Source of the DNA: Bacteroidota bacterium
GTDB taxonomy: Bacteria > Bacteroidota > Bacteroidia > Flavobacteriales > Flavobacteriaceae
DNA length: 5,746 nt
Reading direction: 5' to 3'
Assembly: GCA_018656255.1 (NCBI GenBank)
Contig: JABHYI010000238.1
Coordinates: forward strand, 1 to 5,746
In this document: piece by piece, positions 1 through 4,806 of the stretch
Position numbering within the stretch: the first letter of the stretch is position 1
Layout of the letters: each line of letters starts with the position of its first letter
Program-made: the position numbers and the translations under genes
The notes under the pieces: model-generated
Told to the model about the DNA's origin: nothing
The model's input: only the letters and a program-made list of their open reading frames with translations
Database searches by the model: none

Positions 1-196
1 AGTTAAATGCCAACCAGAAATTTTTACTAGGCACTAACTCAAAAAGCATTTGTTGTTGCTCTACCAGGTCTATGCCATCACTAAAGAATAAAAAAATGAC
101 CAGGCTATAAATAAATAGGCCTGCAGTTAACAAAAAGGTAAGCAAGAACATCCAAGGTTCGTTTTTTCCTTTATTTGCTTGTTGTATATAATTCAT
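1..196 (-). CDS. CPBP-family intramembrane protease-like protein, N-terminal part (cut by window edge)
   Basis: Only the first 65 codons are present; the gene continues beyond position 1. The protein starts MNYIQQANKGKNEPW, followed by a hydrophobic segment at about residues 16-37 and then a polar stretch (DGIDLVEQQQ). This opening (MNYIQQA-KGKN-W, then a first membrane helix) resembles the flavobacterial CPBP family, which are multi-pass membrane proteins related to Rce1/Abi putative glutamic proteases. The catalytic EE and H motifs lie further on and cannot be checked. The ATG (194-196) overlaps the menC stop codon TGA (193-195) as ATGA, so translation is probably coupled to menC and the two share a transcript. 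Its substrate is unknown. The family call rests on recall of the N-terminus and on the position next to menC, so it is moderate. Any other multi-pass membrane protein is possible. Confidence 0.6.
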   Translation of the reverse strand, partial: MNYIQQANKGKNEPWMFLLTFLLTAGLFIYSLVIFLFFSDGIDLVEQQQMLFELVPSKNFWLAFN

Positions 197-1227
197 AAAT
201 TAAAATTCCATTTTTTAGTAGGGTTGTAACACAGTGTCCCTTTTGTTATTTGTAAAGCAGATGCAATATTATTTGTGTATAAACTTCCCGTACCTAAACC
301 TTGAGGCAATGTACTATTTTTTGTAAACGTATACTGCGAAATTGCGTTTAATCCTACATTACTCTCTAGGGCAGATGTGATCCACCACTGTATATTATTT
401 GCCTGAGATAACTCAATCCAGGAATCGCTCCCTTTAAAACCGCCTATAAAACTTGGTTTTAAAATTATGTATTGGGGCTTAATATGTTGAAGCAGCGCTT
501 GTTTAGATTGGTTAGAAAACACACCTATTAACTCCTCGTCTAAAGCTATGTCTAAAGGGCTTTTTTCACACAGATAGGCCATTTGGTCCCATTGTTTTAC
601 AGCTATAGGCTGCTCTATTGAATGCAAGTCTAGATCAGACAATCGTTTTAATTTCTCTAAGGCATTTTTAGGATTAAAAGCCCCATTGGCATCTACTCTT
701 ATTTCTATTTCTGAGGCAGAAAATTCTTGCCTTATACTCTTTAAAAGTGCCAACTCTGTGTCAAAATTAATAGCGCCAATTTTCATTTTTATACAACCAA
801 AACCTTCATTGAGTTTGGTGGTAATTTGCTTACTCATAAAGGCCTTATCGCCCATCCATATCAAACCATTGATTGCAATTGAGGCTTCACCCTTTGTAAA
901 GGCAGAAGGATAAATTTGAAATGGATCAGGAGCCGCCAAAGACTTAAAAGCAATTTCAAGGCCCATTTGGATGGATGGAAACTCGGTTAATGCGTCATAC
1001 AAATGTTGCTCTCCAAGGTGGATGTTTGCACAAACCCATTGTAATGTTTGTTCAAAATCTGGACGGTCATCAATACTAAGCCCCCGTAACATACCACACT
1101 CACCAACTCCAAATTCACCATTATTTTCAAGAACAATAAACCAAGCTTCTTTTGTTTTTAAAATACCGCGAGAGGTGCCGCTTGGAGTTTTAAATTCTAG
1201 AATATGTTTTTTATAATGTGCTTTCAA
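193..1227 (-). CDS. menC: o-Succinylbenzoate synthase (menaquinone biosynthesis)
   Basis: MenC dehydrates SHCHC to o-succinylbenzoate in the cytoplasm during menaquinone synthesis. The 344-residue protein has the enolase-superfamily (muconate-lactonizing subgroup) plan: an N-terminal capping domain to about residue 100, then a barrel. Visible active-site elements are the KxK motif (K147, K149), metal ligands D179 (in VDANG), E205 (in SIEQP) and D230 (in ALDEE), and the second catalytic lysine K257 (in ILKPS) followed by GG at 262-263. These correspond to the lysines and the Asp/Glu/Asp ligands known in E. coli MenC. The length fits the family. The start ATG has no SD, as is usual in Bacteroidota. 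It lies 109 bp downstream of menA on the same strand, which supports the OSBS call over a related dipeptide epimerase or N-acylamino-acid racemase. The stop overlaps the start of the next gene. Confidence 0.92.
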   Translation of the reverse strand: MKAHYKKHILEFKTPSGTSRGILKTKEAWFIVLENNGEFGVGECGMLRGLSIDDRPDFEQTLQWVCANIHLGEQHLYDALTEFPSIQMGLEIAFKSLAAPDPFQIYPSAFTKGEASIAINGLIWMGDKAFMSKQITTKLNEGFGCIKMKIGAINFDTELALLKSIRQEFSASEIEIRVDANGAFNPKNALEKLKRLSDLDLHSIEQPIAVKQWDQMAYLCEKSPLDIALDEELIGVFSNQSKQALLQHIKPQYIILKPSFIGGFKGSDSWIELSQANNIQWWITSALESNVGLNAISQYTFTKNSTLPQGLGTGSLYTNNIASALQITKGTLCYNPTKKWNFNL

Positions 1228-1245
1228 GATGGGTATGTATTAATA

Positions 1246-1275
1246 TAAAACTATGTGCATGATCTTTAAAAACAA
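1246..1275 (-). promoter_or_regulatory. Possible Bacteroidota-type promoter for menC
   Basis: Read on the minus strand, TTG (1273-1275) is followed by exactly 19 bases and then TAGTTTTA (1246-1253). The Bacteroidota housekeeping consensus is TTTG or TTG, about 19 bases, then TAnnTTTG, so five of the six fixed bases in the -7 element match. Transcription would start about 12-20 bases before the menC ATG. The DNA is AT-rich and such matches occur by chance; menC could equally be read from the menA promoter. Confidence 0.3.
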
Positions 1276-1336
1276 GAATTTAAAAATACAATATATTGAT
1301 TAGTTTTCATGTAAAATAAGAGTACACAACTGCGTT

Positions 1337-2239
1337 TTAAAAAAAACTTGTAACAAAAAGCAATAGTGCAAACACAAAAGTACTTAGCGCTATTTTTTTA
1401 AGCTCAGGATCCAGCAGAGCTGGATCTTCGTTTTTAAATACCTTAAACATGTTTATAAGTAAAGGAATAAAAGCAATAAGCGCAGAATAATAAAGGGGTT
1501 TTGCTTGGCTAGCAAATAAATAAATCAGGGCAGAAACAAGCGCTGAGATTATTAAAACACTGTGATACTTCTTTACATTTTTAGCACCTAAAACCACTGC
1601 CAATGTGTTTTTTTGAACCTTAGCATCTTGGATTCTGTCTCTCATGTTATTTAAATTCAAGACCGCAGTACTCATACACCCGATTGCTATGGCAAGAAAA
1701 AAAACATGATTTCCTAAAGATTTTGAAAACAAAAAATAGCAACCCACAACCCCTACAATCCCGAAAAATAAAAAAACAAACAAATCTCCCATGGCCTTAT
1801 ATCCATAAGCATTATCGCCAACAGTGTATTTAACAGCGGAAATGATGGCGGCAATTCCTAGATTAAAAAAGATAAAAGAAAGCACCATATGGTCACTTCC
1901 AAAGGCAGTGAAGATTAATACCGAGGCTAAAAACAAGGTAATACCTGCCGTTACTATCATTCCATTTTTTAATTCTTTTGCGGTTAATAGTCCGCTTTGT
2001 AGCGTGCGTTTTGGCCCTACTCTATCTTGATTGTCTGTGCCTTTAATACCATCTCCATAATCATTAGCAAAATTTGACAACACCTGGAAACCAAGAGTAG
2101 TTCCTAGGGCAAGAACAAGAATTGGCAAAGAAAAAACTGTTGTCTTTACCGCTACGGCGCTCCCTGCCAAAATACCGGCTATAGAAAGTGGTAAGGTTCT
2201 TAGCCTTGCTGCAGAAATCCATGCGCTTGCTTTATTCAT
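1337..2239 (-). CDS. menA: 1,4-Dihydroxy-2-naphthoate polyprenyltransferase (menaquinone biosynthesis)
   Basis: MenA attaches the polyprenyl tail to DHNA in the inner membrane, giving demethylmenaquinone. The 300-residue protein belongs to the UbiA superfamily. The first prenyl-diphosphate/Mg2+ motif is at residues 56-69 (N56, D60, D63, D69, within NFANDYGDGIKGTD). The second is at residues 195-205 (N195, N198, D201, D205, within NLNNMRDRIQD). R12 lies in the N-terminal ARLRTLPLS stretch typical of MenA. Hydrophobic segments follow at about 15-31, 38-54, 95-113, 118-135, 150-171, 178-193, 226-243, 248-265 and 283-300. The reading frame is open up to 2338, but I place the start at 2239 because MNKASAWISAARLRTLPLS matches where family members begin, and the upstream extension is not MenA-like and would cross the likely promoter. 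It opens the menA-menC-CPBP block and is divergent from the DoxX gene. Confidence 0.93.
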   Translation of the reverse strand: MNKASAWISAARLRTLPLSIAGILAGSAVAVKTTVFSLPILVLALGTTLGFQVLSNFANDYGDGIKGTDNQDRVGPKRTLQSGLLTAKELKNGMIVTAGITLFLASVLIFTAFGSDHMVLSFIFFNLGIAAIISAVKYTVGDNAYGYKAMGDLFVFLFFGIVGVVGCYFLFSKSLGNHVFFLAIAIGCMSTAVLNLNNMRDRIQDAKVQKNTLAVVLGAKNVKKYHSVLIISALVSALIYLFASQAKPLYYSALIAFIPLLINMFKVFKNEDPALLDPELKKIALSTFVFALLLFVTSFF

Positions 2240-2280
2240 TTGTAATATATTTTTTTTTTTGTAAAAATACAGCTTAAAAA

Positions 2281-2309
2281 CAAAATCATACCCAGTATTA
2301 TAGTTCAAA
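2281..2309 (-). promoter_or_regulatory. Possible Bacteroidota-type promoter for menA
   Basis: On the minus strand, TTTG (2306-2309) is followed by 17 bases and then TGATTTTG (2281-2288), which matches five of six fixed positions of TAnnTTTG. The spacing is slightly short of the usual 19. Transcription would begin about 30-40 bases before the ATG at 2239, giving a leader that contains a run of eleven A. It lies inside the N-terminal extension of the longer reading frame, supporting the shorter menA start. This is a pattern match only. Confidence 0.35.
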
Positions 2310-2379
2310 TTTGTGGCTGTAAAAAACTTAAATACCAAAAACTTTTCTATTTTTAAACAAAAAAAACAACACCATCATT

Positions 2380-2751
2380 ATGACATCTACCTACCACATT
2401 GGTTTATTTTTATTACGCTTTACTTTTAGTGCAATGATGCTATCTCACGGCATACCAAAACTTTTAAATCTCATACAAGGAACTTTGATGAAGTCAGATC
2501 CAATTGGTATTGGAGTTTTAGCTACAACAATTTTAGTTGTAATTGCGGAGGCTATTTGCCCAATGTTAATTATTATTGGGTACAAAACACGTTTAGCGAG
2601 TATCCCTGTTATTATCACAATGGGAGTCGCTGCATTTATTATTCATGGCGCAGACCCTATAAGCATGAAAGAAAAAGCGTTGTTGTTTTTATTTGGATTT
2701 TTAGCTATTGCACTTTTGGGCGCCGGCAAGCACAGTGTTGATAGAAAATAA
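2380..2751 (+). CDS. DoxX-family small membrane protein
   Basis: This 123-residue integral membrane protein has about four hydrophobic segments (residues 6-24, 44-67, 72-90 and 99-115), matching the DoxX family in length and layout. Family-like features are R13 in the first helix, the LSHGIPKL stretch at 21-28, a charged E57 within the second helix, R71 at the start of the third, and the GAGKHSVD tail at 114-121. The name comes from DoxD/DoxA, a thiosulfate:quinone oxidoreductase of archaea, but most bacterial members have no proven activity; some have been linked to redox or thiol stress. The substrate cannot be told from sequence. It is transcribed away from menA, with 140 bp between the two starts. 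No terminator is visible before the lipoprotein gene 100 bp downstream, so read-through is possible. Confidence 0.85.
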   Translation: MTSTYHIGLFLLRFTFSAMMLSHGIPKLLNLIQGTLMKSDPIGIGVLATTILVVIAEAICPMLIIIGYKTRLASIPVIITMGVAAFIIHGADPISMKEKALLFLFGFLAIALLGAGKHSVDRK

Positions 2752-2851
2752 GCTTAAAAACAGCTAATCAAAATAGCAAGGCTAACGCATTACAATTAAT
2801 AGTTTGGCACACCTATTGACATTGTTATTTTATAACCAACACCTATACCCA

Positions 2852-4033
2852 ATGAAAAAGCTACTTTACATATTTAGTTTGGCGTTGTTGCTAGCAGGTT
2901 GTAACAGTGTTAAAAAAAATCAAAGACTACTCGCTCAAGGAAATTACGAGCAAGCCATAGAGCTAGCTGTAAAAAAACTTCAGAAGAATACCTCCTCTAA
3001 AAAGAAAGATGGACATATTACAGTTCTTGAAAAGGCATTTCAAAAAAATGTAGCCAAAGACACAAGACGTATCTCCTTTCTAGAAAAACAAGGCAATGCA
3101 TCTGGCGCTAAAGAGATTTACTACACCTATCAAAACTTAGCGTATATACAGGATAAAATACGGCCATTACTGCCTATCTATAGTAATACCCTAAAGAGAG
3201 ATGCTGAATTTACACTGAAAGATTACAGCAGTAAAATCCTTGACGCAAAGAAGGCCTACATAGCTTACTTGTATGATGAGGCTGGTTTATATATGCAATA
3301 TCAAACACGTAAAGACTATAGAACTGCCTATAATATTTATTGTGAGCTTGAGGATGTGCAGCCTAACTATAAAGATGTGAGCCTTAAAAAAGAGAATGCT
3401 CGTTTTTATGGGACAGATTTTGTTTTGATTGATTTAAAAAACAGTACAAATCAAATAATCCCTGCCTCGCTAGAGCAAGAGTTGTTAAGTATAAACACCT
3501 ATGGTCTAGATAAGTTCTGGACACAGTATCATACCCAGCAAGACAGCGCTATTGACTATATGTATGGTGTAACGCTACATTTTAAAGAGATTACTATAGC
3601 TCCAGAAAAATTAAATGAAATACAGCAAAGACGCTCCAAGCGTATTAAGGACGGTTGGGAGTATGTGTATGATAGCAACGGAAATGTAGCTAAAGATAGT
3701 TTGGGTAATGACATTAAAAAAGACAAGTACCTTACTATATCTGCAAGGGTTATGATGATCACACAATCAAAATCTGCTGCTGTTCAAGCAGAGGTAGTTT
3801 ACACAAACATGAAAAAGAATACAGAAGTAAACCGTTTGCCTATTGCTAGTGTTTTTGTATTTGAAAATGTATTTGCAAAATACACTGGAGATAAAAGAGC
3901 CCTTACTTCTCAAGACAAGAGATTTTTGCAACATAATTTTATTGATTTCCCATCAAACGAGCAAATGGTGTATGATACTGGTGAGGATTTAAAATCAAGA
4001 TTAAAAGAAATCATAAAAAACAATGACTTGTAA
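2852..4033 (+). CDS. Lipoprotein of unknown function with TPR-like N-terminus
   Basis: The product has 393 residues. It starts with a type II signal peptide: MKK, a hydrophobic core at 4-14, then the lipobox L14-A15-G16-C17, so C17 should be lipidated. The residues after the cysteine (NSVKKN) are basic and polar with no acidic surface-export signal of the kind known in Bacteroidota, so an inner-leaflet, periplasm-facing location is likelier (inference). Residues 24-46 (QRLLAQGNYEQAIELAVKKL) look like a tetratricopeptide helix pair, and helical segments continue to about 180. From about 185 the sequence looks mixed alpha/beta, with a basic helix at 253-267 and an insert (YDSNGNVAKDSLGNDIKKDKY, 273-293). 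I do not recognise a named family. The frame is open from 2804, but the start at 2852 is chosen because it gives a complete lipoprotein signal. It is followed by a strong hairpin terminator. Confidence 0.85.
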   Translation: MKKLLYIFSLALLLAGCNSVKKNQRLLAQGNYEQAIELAVKKLQKNTSSKKKDGHITVLEKAFQKNVAKDTRRISFLEKQGNASGAKEIYYTYQNLAYIQDKIRPLLPIYSNTLKRDAEFTLKDYSSKILDAKKAYIAYLYDEAGLYMQYQTRKDYRTAYNIYCELEDVQPNYKDVSLKKENARFYGTDFVLIDLKNSTNQIIPASLEQELLSINTYGLDKFWTQYHTQQDSAIDYMYGVTLHFKEITIAPEKLNEIQQRRSKRIKDGWEYVYDSNGNVAKDSLGNDIKKDKYLTISARVMMITQSKSAAVQAEVVYTNMKKNTEVNRLPIASVFVFENVFAKYTGDKRALTSQDKRFLQHNFIDFPSNEQMVYDTGEDLKSRLKEIIKNNDL

Positions 4034-4068
4034 TAAGGATGTAAAAATATGTTTTAGAAATATTTGAC

Positions 4069-4099
4069 AAAAAAACGCCTTTCTAAGAAAGGCGTTTTT
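4069..4099. terminator. Bidirectional intrinsic terminator between convergent genes
   Basis: A perfect 13-bp inverted repeat (4071-4083 and 4087-4099) has a 3-base TAA loop and the core CGCCTTTC/GAAAGGCG. On the plus strand the hairpin ends in five T; on the minus strand it ends in seven T (complement of the A run at 4069-4075). It lies 35 bp after the lipoprotein stop and 32 bp after the ytxJ-like stop, so it can end both transcripts. The longer T run suggests it works better for the minus-strand gene. Confidence 0.92.
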
Positions 4100-4131
4100 C
4101 AAATATAATTTAATATTGATTTGAGAGGCTG

Positions 4132-4527
4132 TTAGATTACATCTTTTATAGCATCTGCTTTTATTTCATTATGAGAGGTATGGTAAATTGCCTCACCATT
4201 TTTTATAACGATAAGTTGCGGGCTTTGATGAAAAACTTGGAACATTTCACCTACCTGACTTGAGATATCTCTGTAAGATAATAGGTCTAAAAAATATAAG
4301 GCAACACTTTTCCCATCCTTTACAAAACTACTCTCAAAATCTCGCAATACCATGCGGCTTATAACGCACCTAGTAGAGTGTTTAAAAATAACAACTGGTG
4401 TTGTTTTAGATTGTTCTTGAATTTCTAGTAATTGGTCTAGTGAAGTTAAATCAATCCAAGGAAACTTTTGATTCTCTTTTGCTTGTTTACTAGAATCTTC
4501 TTTTTTAAATGCACTAAATAACCCCAT
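4132..4527 (-). CDS. ytxJ: YtxJ-like monothiol bacilliredoxin (thioredoxin fold)
   Basis: This 131-residue cytoplasmic protein has no signal peptide. After a lysine-rich start (residues 8-21) it shows a thioredoxin-like core: WIDLTSLDQLLEI, then strand PVVIFKHST, then the single active cysteine C54 in HSTRCVISRMVL. A likely cis-proline follows at P103 in HQSPQ, then strand LIVIKNGEAIYHTSHNEI. This arrangement matches the YtxJ family (BrxC in Bacillus), which reduces bacillithiol-protein mixed disulfides. Bacillus members have a CPIS-type motif; here the residue after the cysteine is valine. C54 is the only cysteine, so the protein must use a monothiol mechanism. It is a single-gene unit, convergent with the lipoprotein gene, and shares its terminator. 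The ATG follows an A- and CA-rich leader without an SD. Bacillithiol genes are not in this window, so bacillithiol use is inferred from the family. Confidence 0.85.
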   Translation of the reverse strand: MGLFSAFKKEDSSKQAKENQKFPWIDLTSLDQLLEIQEQSKTTPVVIFKHSTRCVISRMVLRDFESSFVKDGKSVALYFLDLLSYRDISSQVGEMFQVFHQSPQLIVIKNGEAIYHTSHNEIKADAIKDVI

Positions 4528-4528
4528 T

Positions 4529-4539
4529 TGTGTGTGTGT
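4529..4539. repeat. Short TG/CA dinucleotide tract before the ytxJ-like start
   Basis: Eleven bases of alternating T and G (CA on the coding strand of the ytxJ-like gene) lie two bases upstream of its ATG. The tract is within the expected leader, where its length could affect initiation. It is short and may have no function. Confidence 0.6.
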
Positions 4540-4575
4540 TTGTTTTTTTAAGTTTTCAAATATCGCAATATTTCA

Positions 4576-4606
4576 ATTGTAATTTGAGTATCAGAATTAA
4601 AATTTG
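4576..4606 (+). promoter_or_regulatory. Possible promoter upstream of the mini-ORF and secreted-protein gene
   Basis: ATTG (4576-4579, core TTG at 4577-4579) is separated by exactly 19 bases from AAAATTTG (4599-4606), which matches five of six fixed bases of the Bacteroidota -7 element TAnnTTTG. A start of transcription near 4613 would place the SD-led mini-ORF about 30 bases into the message and give the secreted-protein gene a leader of roughly 190 bases. The match is suggestive only; the region is very AT-rich. Confidence 0.3.
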
Positions 4607-4630
4607 AAACTGAATGACAAAGTGATAAAA

Positions 4631-4641
4631 AAAGGAGGTGA
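4631..4641 (+). promoter_or_regulatory. Unusually strong Shine-Dalgarno sequence
   Basis: AAAGGAGGTGA is fully complementary to the 3' end of bacterial 16S rRNA (TCACCTCCTTT). The GGAGG core ends six bases before the ATG at 4645, an optimal spacing. None of the other starts in this window has anything similar. In flavobacterial ribosomes the anti-SD is sequestered by ribosomal proteins including bS21, so strong SDs are rare and, where known, tied to regulation. Confidence 0.7.
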
Positions 4642-4644
4642 ACT

Positions 4645-4692
4645 ATGAGAATTTTAATAAAAATACAGCATTTAATTACACTTAAAAGATAG
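4645..4692 (+). CDS. Possible 15-residue leader peptide / small protein
   Basis: ATG to TAG gives MRILIKIQHLITLKR, a basic, hydrophobic 15-residue peptide. The only support for translation is the near-ideal SD just upstream; there is no homology I recognise and the ORF is very short. It ends 114 bases before the start of the secreted-protein gene on the same strand, so it could be a regulatory leader of that gene, an independent small protein, or the SD-bearing part of a small RNA. The last 17 bases before its final codons carry a sequence repeated just before the downstream gene. No run of a single amino acid typical of attenuation peptides is present. Confidence 0.35.
   Translation: MRILIKIQHLITLKR
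4669..4685 (+). repeat. Direct repeat, copy 1 (17 bp, inside mini-ORF)
   Basis: CATTTAATTACACTTAA. It matches copy 2 at 4771-4787 at 16 of 17 positions; the only difference is A4680 versus C4782. The copies start 102 bp apart. It lies in the 3' half of the mini-ORF. Confidence 0.6.
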
Positions 4693-4770
4693 AATAGGTC
4701 TTTCATCTAAAAATATAAAAATGAATTACAACTTGCTTATTTATTACATATATTGTTCAGCTTAAACAAA

Positions 4771-4787
4771 CATTTAATTACCCTTAA
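4771..4787 (+). repeat. Direct repeat, copy 2 (17 bp, before secreted-protein start)
   Basis: CATTTAATTACCCTTAA, the partner of 4669-4685. It ends 19 bases before the ATG at 4807, so it lies in the immediate leader of the secreted-protein gene. It could be part of a binding site or a relic of a local duplication of the gene's 5' region. Confidence 0.6.
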
Positions 4788-4806
4788 CTTAATAAATAAC
4801 GTTTTT

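Larger units (their letters stand above)
4528..4806. other. 279-bp divergent intergenic region with several candidate signals
   Basis: This is the longest stretch without a conventional gene. It separates the ytxJ-like gene (leftwards) from the secreted repeat-protein gene (rightwards). From left to right it holds the TG tract, an AT-rich area with short inverted repeats (TTTCAAAT at 4554-4561 and ATTTGAAA at 4602-4609), a candidate plus-strand promoter, a strong SD followed by a 15-codon reading frame, and a 17-bp direct repeat pair. I see no tRNA-like or known riboswitch fold. Confidence 0.7.

Noticed and set aside
686..1216. Plus-strand open frames within menC
   Set aside because: They are shadows of the strongly supported minus-strand menC, with no domain-like features.
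2240..2338. In-frame N-terminal extension of menA (33 extra residues)
   Set aside because: The extension is non-family-like and crosses the probable menA promoter and the A11 leader; MenA proteins typically begin near the ATG at 2239.
2271..2762. 12-bp direct repeat AGCTTAAAAACA at 2271-2282 and 2751-2762 flanking the DoxX gene
   Set aside because: A 12-mer match of this AT-rich composition is expected by chance in a window of this size, and there is no inverted repeat or transposase to suggest mobility.
2803..2833. TTTG-N19-TATTTTAT as a promoter of the lipoprotein gene
   Set aside because: The spacing is right but only four of six fixed -7 bases match, too weak in AT-rich DNA.
2804..2851. 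In-frame N-terminal extension of the lipoprotein gene
   Set aside because: It would place 16 residues before a complete MKK-initiated lipoprotein signal peptide, which makes no sense for export.
4554..4609. Inverted repeat TTTCAAAT / ATTTGAAA in the ytxJ upstream region
   Set aside because: Only 8 bp of AT-rich sequence with a 40-bp spacer; it may be an operator but is not distinguishable from background.
4721..4765. Second mini-ORF (14 codons, starting ATGAATTAC)
   Set aside because: It has no SD and no conservation evidence; such frames are common by chance.
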